Program-made: the position numbers and the translations under genes | Shown here: piece by piece, positions 1 through 7,041 of the stretch | Numbering within the stretch: the first letter of the stretch is position 1 | How the letters are laid out: each line of letters begins with the position of its first letter | Origin: DATFLS01 sp964413425 | Lineage (GTDB): Bacteria; Fidelibacterota; JAANXI01 | DNA length: 22,488 nucleotides | Reading direction: 5' to 3' | NCBI GenBank assembly: GCA_964413425.1 | Contig: CAYPST010000066.1 | Location: forward strand, 1-22,488 | Notes under the pieces: generated by a model | What the model was told of the DNA's origin: nothing | The model's database searches: none | Seen by the model: the letters and a program-made list of their open reading frames with translations, nothing else

Positions 1-91
1 CTGATCCAAGATGCTGACCCTGACTTATGTTTATTCTGGAGAGAACACATCTTCACACTTTATTGCGAGGGTTGGGCAGTGATATGTTCTA

Positions 92-137
92 CCTAAGTTG
101 AGCGATACGAGCTTCGCGAAGTATCGCTGTACTTAGG
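92..137. repeat. Long hairpin related to the dispersed palindrome family
   Basis: The arms at 92-108 and 121-137 pair at 15 of 17 positions, with a two-base internal mismatch (tg opposite gt). The 12-base loop contains most of the self-complementary decamer cttcgcgaag. The outer arm begins cctaagttgagcgat, identical to the left arm of the hairpin at 6939-6984, but the core differs. It therefore looks like a variant of the same element with a swapped centre. Function is unknown. Confidence 0.6.
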
Positions 138-219
138 GAAAACCCCGACTGAGAAAATGTGTGTTTTCACCGACTGGGTGCGGAACGTCCCGACGCCGTT
201 TTCGGGGAGGTGAACACGT

Positions 220-273
220 ACATTTTCTTTGTCGATTGAGCGATTTATTTCCATAAATCGTTCAATTTGGGTT
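220..273. repeat. Dispersed palindromic repeat, copy B
   Basis: Arms at 235-248 and 253-266 pair over 14 positions with one G-T mismatch, around the loop ttcc. The flanks (acattttctttgtcg on the left, ttgggtt on the right) recur in opposite orientation at 22435-22488, at the other end of the window. The element probably belongs to a short non-coding repeat family. Whether it is mobile cannot be told from this window. Confidence 0.7.
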
Positions 274-279
274 CCAGTT

Positions 280-304
280 TCTTTGTCCCGTCGGCACGGG
301 ATCT
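280..304. repeat. Short palindrome of a second family
   Basis: A gtcccg/cgggat hairpin-like element that matches 17976-18000 at 22 of 25 positions; the differences fall in the loop. In both places a cttcggggcg string lies downstream. The recurrence suggests a second small repeat family or a mosaic of several elements. It could also be an incidental hairpin. Confidence 0.4.
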
Positions 305-565
305 TCGGGGCGTTTTCTAAACAGACTCGTACCTTTACTGCCACCACTCTCTTCCTCCGGTTCCACAGCCTGGAAATTATTCACTGGTAAGAAGTAATTC
401 AAGTAAGTGGCGTGGTTTCCGGAAGGCTAAGTATTCCGGGTACAGCGATAACGAACATCGAGGCGGGCCGACTGATAAGAATACTGCTGCAGATGTACTG
501 GTCATTTAACGCAGACAGGCAGAATTGAATCTGTGGAAAGGAGATATTATCAGCGAGTGATGATG

Positions 566-1021
566 TTACTCGGAGGTGTGTTCTTCCAGGGCTTGGTAAT
601 CCAGGATGCCGCGTTTCAGGGTGTCCCAGGCAAGTGTGGCACATTTCATCCGGACAGGAAAATCGGCCACCCCTTTCAGTGATACCACATCCAGATACTC
701 GTCCGAATCCGGAAACTCGACCTCTCCGGCCATCATACCTTCAAAAATTTTTACCAGATCGAGGGCTTCTTCCAGGGATTTCTCCTCCATCAGGTCGGCC
801 ATCATGGAAGACGAGGCCATGCTGATAGAGCAGCCATGCCCTTCAAATGTGATTTCGCTGATGCGCTCCTCCTCGCCAATCCTGACATAAATTTCCAGCG
901 TATCCCCGCAACTGGGATTATGGCCGCCTTCTTTAAAGGTTGGTTCTTCGAGAATACCCCGATGCCGCGGCGCCCGATAATGATCCAGGATAACTTCTTT
1001 ATACAGTCCGTTTAGCGACAT
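566..1021 (-). CDS. sufU: SufU, zinc-dependent sulfurtransferase / Fe-S assembly protein
   Basis: A 151-residue protein of the SufU (NifU/IscU N-terminal-like) family. In SUF systems it takes persulfide sulfur from SufS and passes it to the SufBCD scaffold. The zinc or cluster ligands expected for the family are visible: Cys38 and Asp40 in NPSCGD, Cys64 in GHGCSIS and Cys127 in RMKCATLAW. The GVADFPVRMKCA stretch before the last cysteine is the insertion that separates SufU from IscU, so a sulfur-transfer role is more likely than a classical scaffold. It is the last gene of the operon. Its ATG overlaps the 3' end of sufS by 23 bases, which implies translational coupling. Confidence 0.95.
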   Translation of the reverse strand: MSLNGLYKEVILDHYRAPRHRGILEEPTFKEGGHNPSCGDTLEIYVRIGEEERISEITFEGHGCSISMASSSMMADLMEEKSLEEALDLVKIFEGMMAGEVEFPDSDEYLDVVSLKGVADFPVRMKCATLAWDTLKRGILDYQALEEHTSE

Positions 1022-2288
1022 TCCCGAAAATCTCCCGTACTTTATTCAACGCCCGCAGAAATATGTCAATTTCTTCGGTTGTATTATAGAAGTATAGGCT
1101 AATTCGGGCAGTAGATCCAACCTTTAATTTTCGCATCAACGGCTGTGCACAATGGTGGCCGGCCCGGATCGCCACCCCTTCCCGGTCAACAATGGTTGCG
1201 ATATCGTGGGGATGCGTCCCTTCCATGGTGAACGAGACAATACCTCCCCGCTTTCCCAACGGACCGTACACCTGGATATCATCGTAGTATCTCATCCGTT
1301 GCATGGCGTAATTCATCAAATCGCTCTCGTGGGAGTGAATCGCCGCCATACCGATATTCCGGAGATAATCAATGGCATGGCCCAGCGACACCGCCTGGGC
1401 GATATTGGGCGTCCCGGCTTCGAATTTCCATGGCGGGTCCTTGTAGGTAGACGAGTCCAAATGCACTTCTTCAATCATCTCACCTCCGCCCAGAAACGGA
1501 TACATTTCCTCCAGCCATTCAGCTTTCCCATAGAGGACACCGACCCCGGTCGGTCCGCACATTTTATGGCCGGAAAACACATAGAAATCGCAGTCCATGT
1601 CCCGCACATCCGTGGGCATATGTGCAGCACCCTGCGCCCCGTCCACTAACACCTTTGCCCCGGCCTGATGGGCCAGCGCCGCAATCTCTTTCATCGGATT
1701 AAGTGTCCCGAGGACGTTCGACATCTGCGTGACAGCCACGATCTTCGTTTTCTCACTCAGGACGCTGCGAAACTGCTCTAAATCCAGGTGTCCGCTGTCG
1801 GTGATCTCGATTCCACGAATAGATGCGCCGGTATCCCGGGCGATGAGCTGCCAGGGCACCATATTACTGTGGTGCTCCATATAGGACACCAGAATTTCAT
1901 CTCCCGGTTCGAGGAACTTTCGTCCCCAGGCATTCGCTACCAGATTGACGGATTCCGTAGCCCCCTTTGTGAAAATGACATTCCGGGGGGACTCAGCATT
2001 GATAAATTGCTGGATTTTTCGGCGTGCCCCTTCGTAAGCATCGGTGGCTTCTTCGCTTAACACATGGATCCCGCGATGTACGTTGGCATTGGAGTGGCTG
2101 TAATATTCCGAGAGTTTCTCAATCACAATCTGTGGTTTCTGAGAAGTGGCCGCATTATCCAGGTATACCAGCTGTTTTCCGGGATGCACGTTCCGGGACA
2201 GGATGGGAAAATCCTTTCGGATACGCTCCACATCCAATGGGCTGGACGTTCTGTTTATATCCCCATTTTTACCAGAGTGTAAGGGCAA
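999..2288 (-). CDS. sufS: SufS cysteine desulfurase
   Basis: A 429-residue PLP enzyme, class V aminotransferase fold, that converts cysteine to alanine and loads sulfur onto its active-site cysteine for SufU. Seen in the sequence: EHHSN (His139 expected to stack on PLP), DGAQ (Asp216, Gln219), the Schiff-base lysine Lys242 in SGHKMCGPTG, and catalytic Cys380 in RAGHHCAQP. The start is TTG. The TTG lies three bases after the Rieske stop with GAGGA seven bases upstream, and no in-frame ATG exists before the conserved region. GTG20 or TTG18 are weaker alternatives. Length is normal for the family (about 400-430). Confidence 0.95.
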   Translation of the reverse strand: MPLHSGKNGDINRTSSPLDVERIRKDFPILSRNVHPGKQLVYLDNAATSQKPQIVIEKLSEYYSHSNANVHRGIHVLSEEATDAYEGARRKIQQFINAESPRNVIFTKGATESVNLVANAWGRKFLEPGDEILVSYMEHHSNMVPWQLIARDTGASIRGIEITDSGHLDLEQFRSVLSEKTKIVAVTQMSNVLGTLNPMKEIAALAHQAGAKVLVDGAQGAAHMPTDVRDMDCDFYVFSGHKMCGPTGVGVLYGKAEWLEEMYPFLGGGEMIEEVHLDSSTYKDPPWKFEAGTPNIAQAVSLGHAIDYLRNIGMAAIHSHESDLMNYAMQRMRYYDDIQVYGPLGKRGGIVSFTMEGTHPHDIATIVDREGVAIRAGHHCAQPLMRKLKVGSTARISLYFYNTTEEIDIFLRALNKVREIFGNVAKRTV

Positions 2289-2291
2289 AAT

Positions 2292-2606
2292 TTATTCCTC
2301 ATAGTTCACATAGATTATTCCATTGTCAATTTTTGTGTCATAATTGGCGACACCGACCACTGCCGGAAAGGATTGGACTGCTCCGGTGCGAACGTCAAAT
2401 TCGGCGCCGTGCAACGGACATTTGATATTGTCCCCAACGATCTCACCTTCTGCCAGAGAGGCCTGCGCATGCGAACAGGTATCATCGATAGCATACACTC
2501 CATCCTGCATACGGATCAAGGCAATTCTCTGCCCGTCATCCATCACGACCTGCGCCGTCCCCGTCTCATTGAGCTCGTTTTCCGAAATTGTTTCCACCCA
2601 AGCCAT
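2292..2606 (-). CDS. Rieske-type 2Fe-2S ferredoxin within the suf operon
   Basis: A small soluble Rieske ferredoxin of 104 residues. The cluster motif is complete: CSH, sixteen residues, then CPLH, giving two Cys and two His ligands. No signal peptide or transmembrane segment is seen, so it should be cytoplasmic, like the NirD/BphA3-type electron-transfer proteins. It sits between sufD and sufS with only three bases before sufS, so it is co-expressed with Fe-S assembly. It may deliver electrons for assembly or be an early client, but that is inference. I chose ATG at 2606 (MAWVE). A TTG at 2618 has a better-spaced AAGGAG and would add four residues. Confidence 0.9.
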   Translation of the reverse strand: MAWVETISENELNETGTAQVVMDDGQRIALIRMQDGVYAIDDTCSHAQASLAEGEIVGDNIKCPLHGAEFDVRTGAVQSFPAVVGVANYDTKIDNGIIYVNYEE

Positions 2607-2633
2607 ACTACCTGACAACTCCTGCTCCTTACT

Positions 2634-3965
2634 CTATAACCGTATCTTTTGCTCAATCAATCTGTGAATCATATTCCTGGTGCTCTCAGAACCGATGTGC
2701 TTGATCACATTTTCAAAAAAGCCGGCAATGAGAACCCGTTCTGCCTGTTTCCTGGACAATCCGCGGCTCATCAGATAGAACATCTGATTTTCGTCGACTC
2801 TACCCACAGTGGCACCGTGAGAAGCTTTCACCTCATCGGCTTCGATTTCCAGCACCGGGATCGAATCGGCCCGGGCGCCTCTGGCTAACAGCAGATTCTT
2901 GTTTTCCAGGAACGCACCGACGTTCTGTGCGCCCTTCTCTATCTTGATCAATCCCTGGAACACCGACCGGCTCTTGCCTTTCAGGGCGCCTTTATAGAAA
3001 CTATCCGCATGGGTGTGGGGAGCATTCAACTTCAACAGAACCCCCACATCCAGATGCTGGTTTCCGTCCAAAAAGTACAATCCCTGGGCATTCGCTTCCG
3101 CGCCGGGCGCATCACAGATACTATCGATATGGTTCTTGGTGAGTTTCCCGCCGAAGGTGGCAATCACCCAGGTGATCTTGGCGTCCCGCGAAAGGTAAGC
3201 CCGTTTGTTGGACAGATCGAAGACATTTTCACTCCAATTCTGAAGAGCGGTGAAGTTCAATCGGGCGTTGTCGTTCAGAAAGATCTCAGTGATGCCGCTG
3301 TTCAAGGTCTCGTATTCCTCATTTTCGGATTGACAGACTTCCACAAATTCCGCGGAGGCATTTTCATCCAGAACGATCAGGTTATGCTGAAAAATCGCCA
3401 GATCCGGAGCATTAACATTGAAGAAGGCACGTATAGGGATTTTCACCTCCACGTTCCGCGGCACGTAGAGGAATGCACCCCCACTCCAGAACGCACCGTT
3501 CAATGCGGCAAATTTGCTGTATCTGGGACTCATGACCTTGGTAAACAAATATTCTTTCACCAGATCAGGGTGTTTTGCGATCGCCTCTTCCAGCCCCATA
3601 AAGATCACGCCCTGATCCTCCAATTCTTGAGAAAGCTGAGTCAGCTGAACATTGGAATCCCCCTGCACCAGATACCCGCCGTCTGCTCCGGCATGCTCTA
3701 TCAAAGATTTCGTTGCATCAGGCAGCTGCTCCACGCTTTCGACGGCACGCCCGTTGGGTTTCATAAACGGACGGAAGCGTTCGAAGTCAATCACCGAAAT
3801 ATCGGTTCGACGCCATTCTTCATCTTTTTGGGTGGGCATTGGGATAACATGCCACGCATCCCAGGCCTGTTCACGGCGCTCCCGAACCCAGGTTGGTTCA
3901 TCCTTTGTATCGGAAAGCTGCAACATATGTTCTTTCGTAAATCCGAACCCGTTATTACCTCCCAT
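2634..3965 (-). CDS. sufD: SufD, Fe-S cluster assembly protein
   Basis: A 443-residue SufB/SufD-family beta-helix protein that forms the SufBC2D scaffold with SufB and SufC. The C-terminal family block is clear: SHGATVGRVDENQMFYLMSR followed by GLSRKQAERVLIAGF. The N-terminal helical region contains EEWRRTDIS, typical of SufD, in which Trp and Arg are conserved. GAGGAG lies five bases before the ATG. It lies 119 bases downstream of sufB, and that gap holds a hairpin. SufD rather than a second SufB is indicated by the shorter, more divergent N-terminus and the lack of the SufB CDALMMG motif. Confidence 0.94.
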   Translation of the reverse strand: MGGNNGFGFTKEHMLQLSDTKDEPTWVRERREQAWDAWHVIPMPTQKDEEWRRTDISVIDFERFRPFMKPNGRAVESVEQLPDATKSLIEHAGADGGYLVQGDSNVQLTQLSQELEDQGVIFMGLEEAIAKHPDLVKEYLFTKVMSPRYSKFAALNGAFWSGGAFLYVPRNVEVKIPIRAFFNVNAPDLAIFQHNLIVLDENASAEFVEVCQSENEEYETLNSGITEIFLNDNARLNFTALQNWSENVFDLSNKRAYLSRDAKITWVIATFGGKLTKNHIDSICDAPGAEANAQGLYFLDGNQHLDVGVLLKLNAPHTHADSFYKGALKGKSRSVFQGLIKIEKGAQNVGAFLENKNLLLARGARADSIPVLEIEADEVKASHGATVGRVDENQMFYLMSRGLSRKQAERVLIAGFFENVIKHIGSESTRNMIHRLIEQKIRL

Positions 3966-4016
3966 GGTACTCCTCGTCTTTATCTCACTCTTATTGTTTC
4001 CGCTTCACAGGAAGAG

Positions 4017-4040
4017 GAGCCACCCGTAATACGGGTGCTC
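4017..4040 (-). other. Intercistronic hairpin between sufB and sufD
   Basis: A seven-base perfect stem (cacccgt/acgggtg) with a three-base loop, extended by three more pairs after a one-base bulge. It lies in the 119-base sufB-sufD gap on the transcribed strand. No U-run follows, so it is not a standard terminator. It may be an RNA-processing or stability element that sets the SufB to SufD ratio; this is inference. Confidence 0.45.
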
Positions 4041-4084
4041 CCCCTCTCGCTGCTCCATTAAATTATTCTGTCCCTTTGAGCAGA

Positions 4085-5494
4085 TTATCCTACCGAACCT
4101 TCCATCTGCAGGTCAACCAACCGGTTGAACTCCACGGCGTATTCCATAGGCAGCGTCCGTTCGAATTCATCCAGGAAACCGTGGACAATCATACTGGCAG
4201 CCTGCTCTTCGGTCAAGCCGCGACTCATGAGGTAAAACAGCTGTTCTTCCCCAATCTTGGATACGGTTGCTTCATGCTCGATCTGGGCCGTATCCTCTTC
4301 GATCTCCATGTACGGGTACGTATCCGTCTGTGCCCGGGGGCCCATCATCAGGGCATCGCACTCGATCTTCGACTTACAGTTCTCCATCCCGGGATACACT
4401 TTAATCAACCCGCGATAGGAGGTCCGGCCGCCGTCGAAACTGATGCTCTTGGCGGTGATCTTCGAAGACGTATTCGGAGCGGCGTGGATGGCCTTGCCAC
4501 CCGTATCCTGGTGCTGGCCGTCCTGTGCGGTCGCAATTGACAGGATCTCACCATGTGCTCCCTCACCGACCAGGTACACCGACGGGTATTTCATGGTGAC
4601 CTTGCTGCCGCCGTTGTAATCGATCCACTCCACTCTGGCATTTTTCTCAGCCTTGCTGCGCTTGGTCACCAGATTATACACCGAGCTGTACCAGTTCTGC
4701 AGTGTGGTATACCGGAGGGTTGCGTTTTCATGCGCAAATAACTCCACCACTGCCGCATGCAGCGCATGGGTGGAGTAGGAAGGACTGGTGCATCCTTCTA
4801 TATAATGTACCTCAGCGCCCTCATCAACCACGATGAGCGTCCGCTCGAACTGGCCTGCATTCTCAGCGTTTATGCGAAAATAGGCCTGGAGCGGCAATCC
4901 GACCTTCGCTCCCGGCGGCACGTAAATGAAACTGCCACCGGACCATGCCGCCGTATTCAAAGAGGCAAACTTATTATCAGACGGTGGAATCAGCTTGCCG
5001 AAATATTTCTTCACGATATCCGGATGCCTCTTCAGACCGGTATCCATATCATAGAACAAGACTCCCTGCTTCTGCCAGGAGTCTTTCAGCTTGCTGTATA
5101 CCGATTCCGAATCGAACTGGTTTGAGACTCCGGCCAGGAACTTCTGTTCGGCCTCCGGGATCCCGATGCGCTCGAAGGTATCTTTCAAATCCTCGGGCAC
5201 ATCATCCCAGGACTGCCCGTCATTTTTCTGATAATCCGGCTGAAGATAGTAAATGATTTCATTGAAATCGATCTCGGAGAGGTCGCCACCCCAGGTTGGC
5301 ATGGGTTTCTTCATGAACTCCCGGAATCCTTCCAACCGTTTTTCCAGCATCCACTCCGGTTCCTCTTTCCGGCGTGAGATTTCAACGATCAGGTCCTCGC
5401 GTAACCCGGGAGGCGCCTTGAATCTATACTTGTGCTCGCTGTGCCAGCCGTATTCGTATTCTTTTCGTGCTGTACTCTGGGTTGCTACTGTCAT
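4085..5494 (-). CDS. sufB: SufB, Fe-S cluster assembly scaffold
   Basis: A 469-residue SufB, the catalytic scaffold of SufBC2D on which sulfur and iron are assembled. Diagnostic features: the N-terminal KYRFKAPPGL region, SGGSFIYVPPGAKV, the C-terminal ENCKSKIECDALMMG with the family's conserved cysteine, and then EHEATVSKIGEEQLFYLMSR. Length fits the family (about 460-490). AAAGGA lies about nine bases before the ATG. It follows sufC by 63 bases in the order C-B-D usual for many bacteria. No truncation or frameshift is seen. Confidence 0.96.
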   Translation of the reverse strand: MTVATQSTARKEYEYGWHSEHKYRFKAPPGLREDLIVEISRRKEEPEWMLEKRLEGFREFMKKPMPTWGGDLSEIDFNEIIYYLQPDYQKNDGQSWDDVPEDLKDTFERIGIPEAEQKFLAGVSNQFDSESVYSKLKDSWQKQGVLFYDMDTGLKRHPDIVKKYFGKLIPPSDNKFASLNTAAWSGGSFIYVPPGAKVGLPLQAYFRINAENAGQFERTLIVVDEGAEVHYIEGCTSPSYSTHALHAAVVELFAHENATLRYTTLQNWYSSVYNLVTKRSKAEKNARVEWIDYNGGSKVTMKYPSVYLVGEGAHGEILSIATAQDGQHQDTGGKAIHAAPNTSSKITAKSISFDGGRTSYRGLIKVYPGMENCKSKIECDALMMGPRAQTDTYPYMEIEEDTAQIEHEATVSKIGEEQLFYLMSRGLTEEQAASMIVHGFLDEFERTLPMEYAVEFNRLVDLQMEGSVG

Positions 5495-5557
5495 ATTGTT
5501 TTATCCTTTTGTTTTATCCTTGCGGTTGCATTATTATCATTTTCATCTCTCGTTCAT

Positions 5558-6328
5558 TCATTGCTCAAGGCCTGCTTTCTCCCGAATCCAGCTGTATCCC
5601 TTCTCTTCCAGCTTTTCCGCCAGCGAGTAATCCCCGCTGTCCACAATGCGGCCCTGGAGCATAACATAGACGTAATCGGGTTCCAGATACTTTAAAATAC
5701 GCTGGTAGTGCGTGATCACCACCACACCCATTTCCGGATTTTTCATCTGATTCACCGAATTGGCGACCACCTGCAATGCATCAATATCCAGACCGGAATC
5801 CGTTTCGTCCAGAATAGCTAACTTCGGTTCCATCACTGCCAATTGGAGCATTTCGCCACGCTTCTTCTCGCCTCCGGAAAATCCTTCATTGAGATATCGA
5901 GTGGCAAAGGATTCATCCATTCCTAACTGTTTCATTTTCTGTCGAAGCTTTTTGTTAAATTTTCCCACGGAAATGGAATCGTTTTTCACCGCATTATACG
6001 AATCCCGGAGAAATTTATCCATACTGACTCCGGGGATCTCACTGGGATATTGGAAAGCCAGGAACATCCCCAACCGGGCCCGCTCGTCCGGATCCATCTC
6101 GTTAAGTAATTCTCCGCGAAACCATATCTCACCGTCTGTCAATTCAAAATTGGGATTCCCCATCAGGATGTTCGCCAGGGTACTCTTTCCGGATCCGTTG
6201 GGCCCCATAATGGCGTGGATTTCTCCACCATTAACAGATAGATTTATTCCCTTGAGTATCTCTAAATCCTCGACTCCGCCTTTGAGGTTTTTAATTTCCA
6301 GCATCGGATTTCTACCGTTCGCCATCAT
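5558..6328 (-). CDS. sufC: SufC, ABC-type ATPase of Fe-S assembly
   Basis: A 256-residue ABC ATPase. It shows Walker A GPNGSGKST (42-50), Q-loop Gln93, signature FSGGEKKRGE (about 150-159), Walker B AILDETDSGLD (171-181) and the switch histidine in ITH (about 207). The sequence FSGGEKKR, with Glu-Lys-Lys-Arg after the signature, is typical of SufC. It powers conformational change of the SufBC2D complex in the cytoplasm and has no membrane domain. AAGGAG stands nine bases before the first of two adjacent ATGs. The gene begins 20 bases after the Rrf2 regulator stop. Confidence 0.96.
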   Translation of the reverse strand: MMANGRNPMLEIKNLKGGVEDLEILKGINLSVNGGEIHAIMGPNGSGKSTLANILMGNPNFELTDGEIWFRGELLNEMDPDERARLGMFLAFQYPSEIPGVSMDKFLRDSYNAVKNDSISVGKFNKKLRQKMKQLGMDESFATRYLNEGFSGGEKKRGEMLQLAVMEPKLAILDETDSGLDIDALQVVANSVNQMKNPEMGVVVITHYQRILKYLEPDYVYVMLQGRIVDSGDYSLAEKLEEKGYSWIREKAGLEQ

Positions 6329-6348
6329 AAAGTATTTCTCCTTTTTGT

Positions 6349-6756
6349 TTATAAATCTGCTAAGCTAATAGTTTCAAAATAGTCGGTCAAGTTACGTTGA
6401 ATGGTTAATATCGGTGATTGAATATTACAGTAATCCTCCAGAGAACACGGGGCGCCCCCGTCTGTGATACATTCGACCACTGACACCGGACCTTCGATAG
6501 CACTGACCACTTCATTCAGACTGATTTCCCGCGGGGCTCTGGCAACGGTATACCCGCCAGTGACTCCCTGCGAAGAATTGATTAATCCCTTTCTCGCCAG
6601 CTGCTGGAGCACTTTCCCCAAAATTCCTCTGGGGATATTGAACGTTCTGGCAATCTCTGCAGCGCTCACCATGCCCTTCCCGTCCTGCTCCTGCTGAGAG
6701 ATGATATGCTTCATTGCGATGATTCCATATTCTGTCTTTTTTGTCATCCGCAGCAT
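6349..6756 (-). CDS. Rrf2-family (IscR/SufR-like) regulator of the suf operon
   Basis: A 135-residue Rrf2 transcription factor. The winged-helix N-terminus contains EYGIIAMKHI, then RTFNIPRGILGKVLQQLARKG and GGYTVARAP. Three cysteines, Cys96, Cys104 and Cys110 (C-x7-C-x5-C), sit where Rrf2 proteins bind an Fe-S cluster. This suggests cluster-dependent control of the operon it heads. It is the first gene, 20 bases before sufC, and an IscR-like palindrome overlaps its promoter, so autoregulation is likely. The C-x7-C spacing is wider than IscR's C-x5-C, so it is a related group rather than IscR itself. GGAAG lies 11 bases upstream. Confidence 0.93.
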   Translation of the reverse strand: MLRMTKKTEYGIIAMKHIISQQEQDGKGMVSAAEIARTFNIPRGILGKVLQQLARKGLINSSQGVTGGYTVARAPREISLNEVVSAIEGPVSVVECITDGGAPCSLEDYCNIQSPILTIQRNLTDYFETISLADL

Positions 6757-6803
6757 AAATCTTGCTCTTCCATTTTCAAAATACTACCATTTCAATCGCA
6801 ATT

Positions 6804-6832
6804 AATATAAGACCATTACGGTCGTATTTCAA
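6804..6832 (-). promoter_or_regulatory. Promoter of the suf operon
   Basis: Read on the minus strand: -35 TTGAAA (6832-6827), a 17-base spacer, and -10 TATATT (6809-6804). Each box matches the sigma-70 consensus at five of six positions. Transcription would start near 6797 and give a leader of about 40 bases before the regulator ATG at 6756. The palindromic operator fills the spacer. Confidence 0.6.
6807..6827. promoter_or_regulatory. Putative Rrf2/IscR-like operator
   Basis: A 21-base imperfect palindrome of form ATAnGACC-n5-GGTCnTAT. It overlaps the last -35 base, the whole spacer and the first half of the -10 box of the suf promoter. The layout resembles the IscR type 1 site, which has ATA...TAT ends and inner GACT/AGTC arms. 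Binding would block RNA polymerase, fitting autorepression by the first gene product. Binding itself is inferred. Confidence 0.55.
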
Positions 6833-6898
6833 CTACCATTTTAATTCTTTTCATATCATTCTGTTCCCTCCTGAAATTCTTTATCGATTCTTTTATTT

Positions 6899-6904
6899 TA
6901 TAAT
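6899..6904 (+). promoter_or_regulatory. Possible -10 box for the YbeL-like gene
   Basis: A perfect TATAAT on the plus strand, but only a weak -35 (TTCTTT, 6877-6882, spacer 16). If used, the transcript would carry the 6939-6984 hairpin in its leader before the start at 7042. Confidence 0.3.
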
Positions 6905-6938
6905 CGCAAGCAAGGAAATATATTAACTATATCACTTG

Positions 6939-6984
6939 AACCTAAGTTGAGCGATTTATTTCCATAAATCGCTCAACTTAGGTT
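6939..6984. repeat. Dispersed palindromic repeat, copy C (perfect 21-bp stem)
   Basis: Arms at 6939-6959 and 6964-6984 are perfectly complementary over 21 bases around the loop ttcc. The core gagcgatttat-ttcc-ataaatcgctc matches 220-273 (one base different) and 22435-22488. The outer arm aacctaagttgagcgat is shared with the hairpin at 92-137. It sits between the divergent suf promoter and the YbeL-like gene, where it could act as a transcription boundary; it has no T-run. Confidence 0.75.
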
Positions 6985-7041
6985 GAATATTCTCAGAAGA
7001 AATCAATGCGTGCTGCAAACAATAAATATAAGGAGGCATCA

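Larger units (their letters stand above)
1..565. other. Gene-free stretch rich in hairpins, downstream of the suf operon
   Basis: I see no credible gene here. Possible reading frames are short, lack ribosome-binding sites and run through palindromes. The stretch holds a hairpin at 92-137, a dispersed palindrome at 220-273, a second-family palindrome at 280-304 and a short hairpin at 419-439 (six-base arms ccggaa/ttccgg). The last lies downstream of sufU but has no T-run, so I would not call it a terminator. Nothing recognisable is seen in 1-90 or 440-565. Confidence 0.6.
6783..6845 (-). promoter_or_regulatory. Direct repeats flanking the suf promoter
   Basis: ACTACCATTT(T/C)AAT occurs at 6832-6845 and again at 6783-6796: 14 positions with one mismatch, start points 49 bases apart. 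One copy abuts the -35 box and the other lies in the early transcribed leader. Direct repeats placed this way suggest binding sites for a second regulator or for a looping arrangement. No family can be assigned. Confidence 0.35.

Noticed and set aside
93..347. 84-codon minus-strand frame
   Set aside because: It runs through two palindromes and ends inside the hairpin at 92-137. Its ERFMEINRSI stretch is simply the repeat translated, and it recurs at the right window end.
3009..4061. 350-codon open frame on the plus strand
   Set aside because: It lies entirely antisense to sufD and runs into the sufB-sufD gap. It has no family motif and is explained as a shadow of a G+C-balanced gene.
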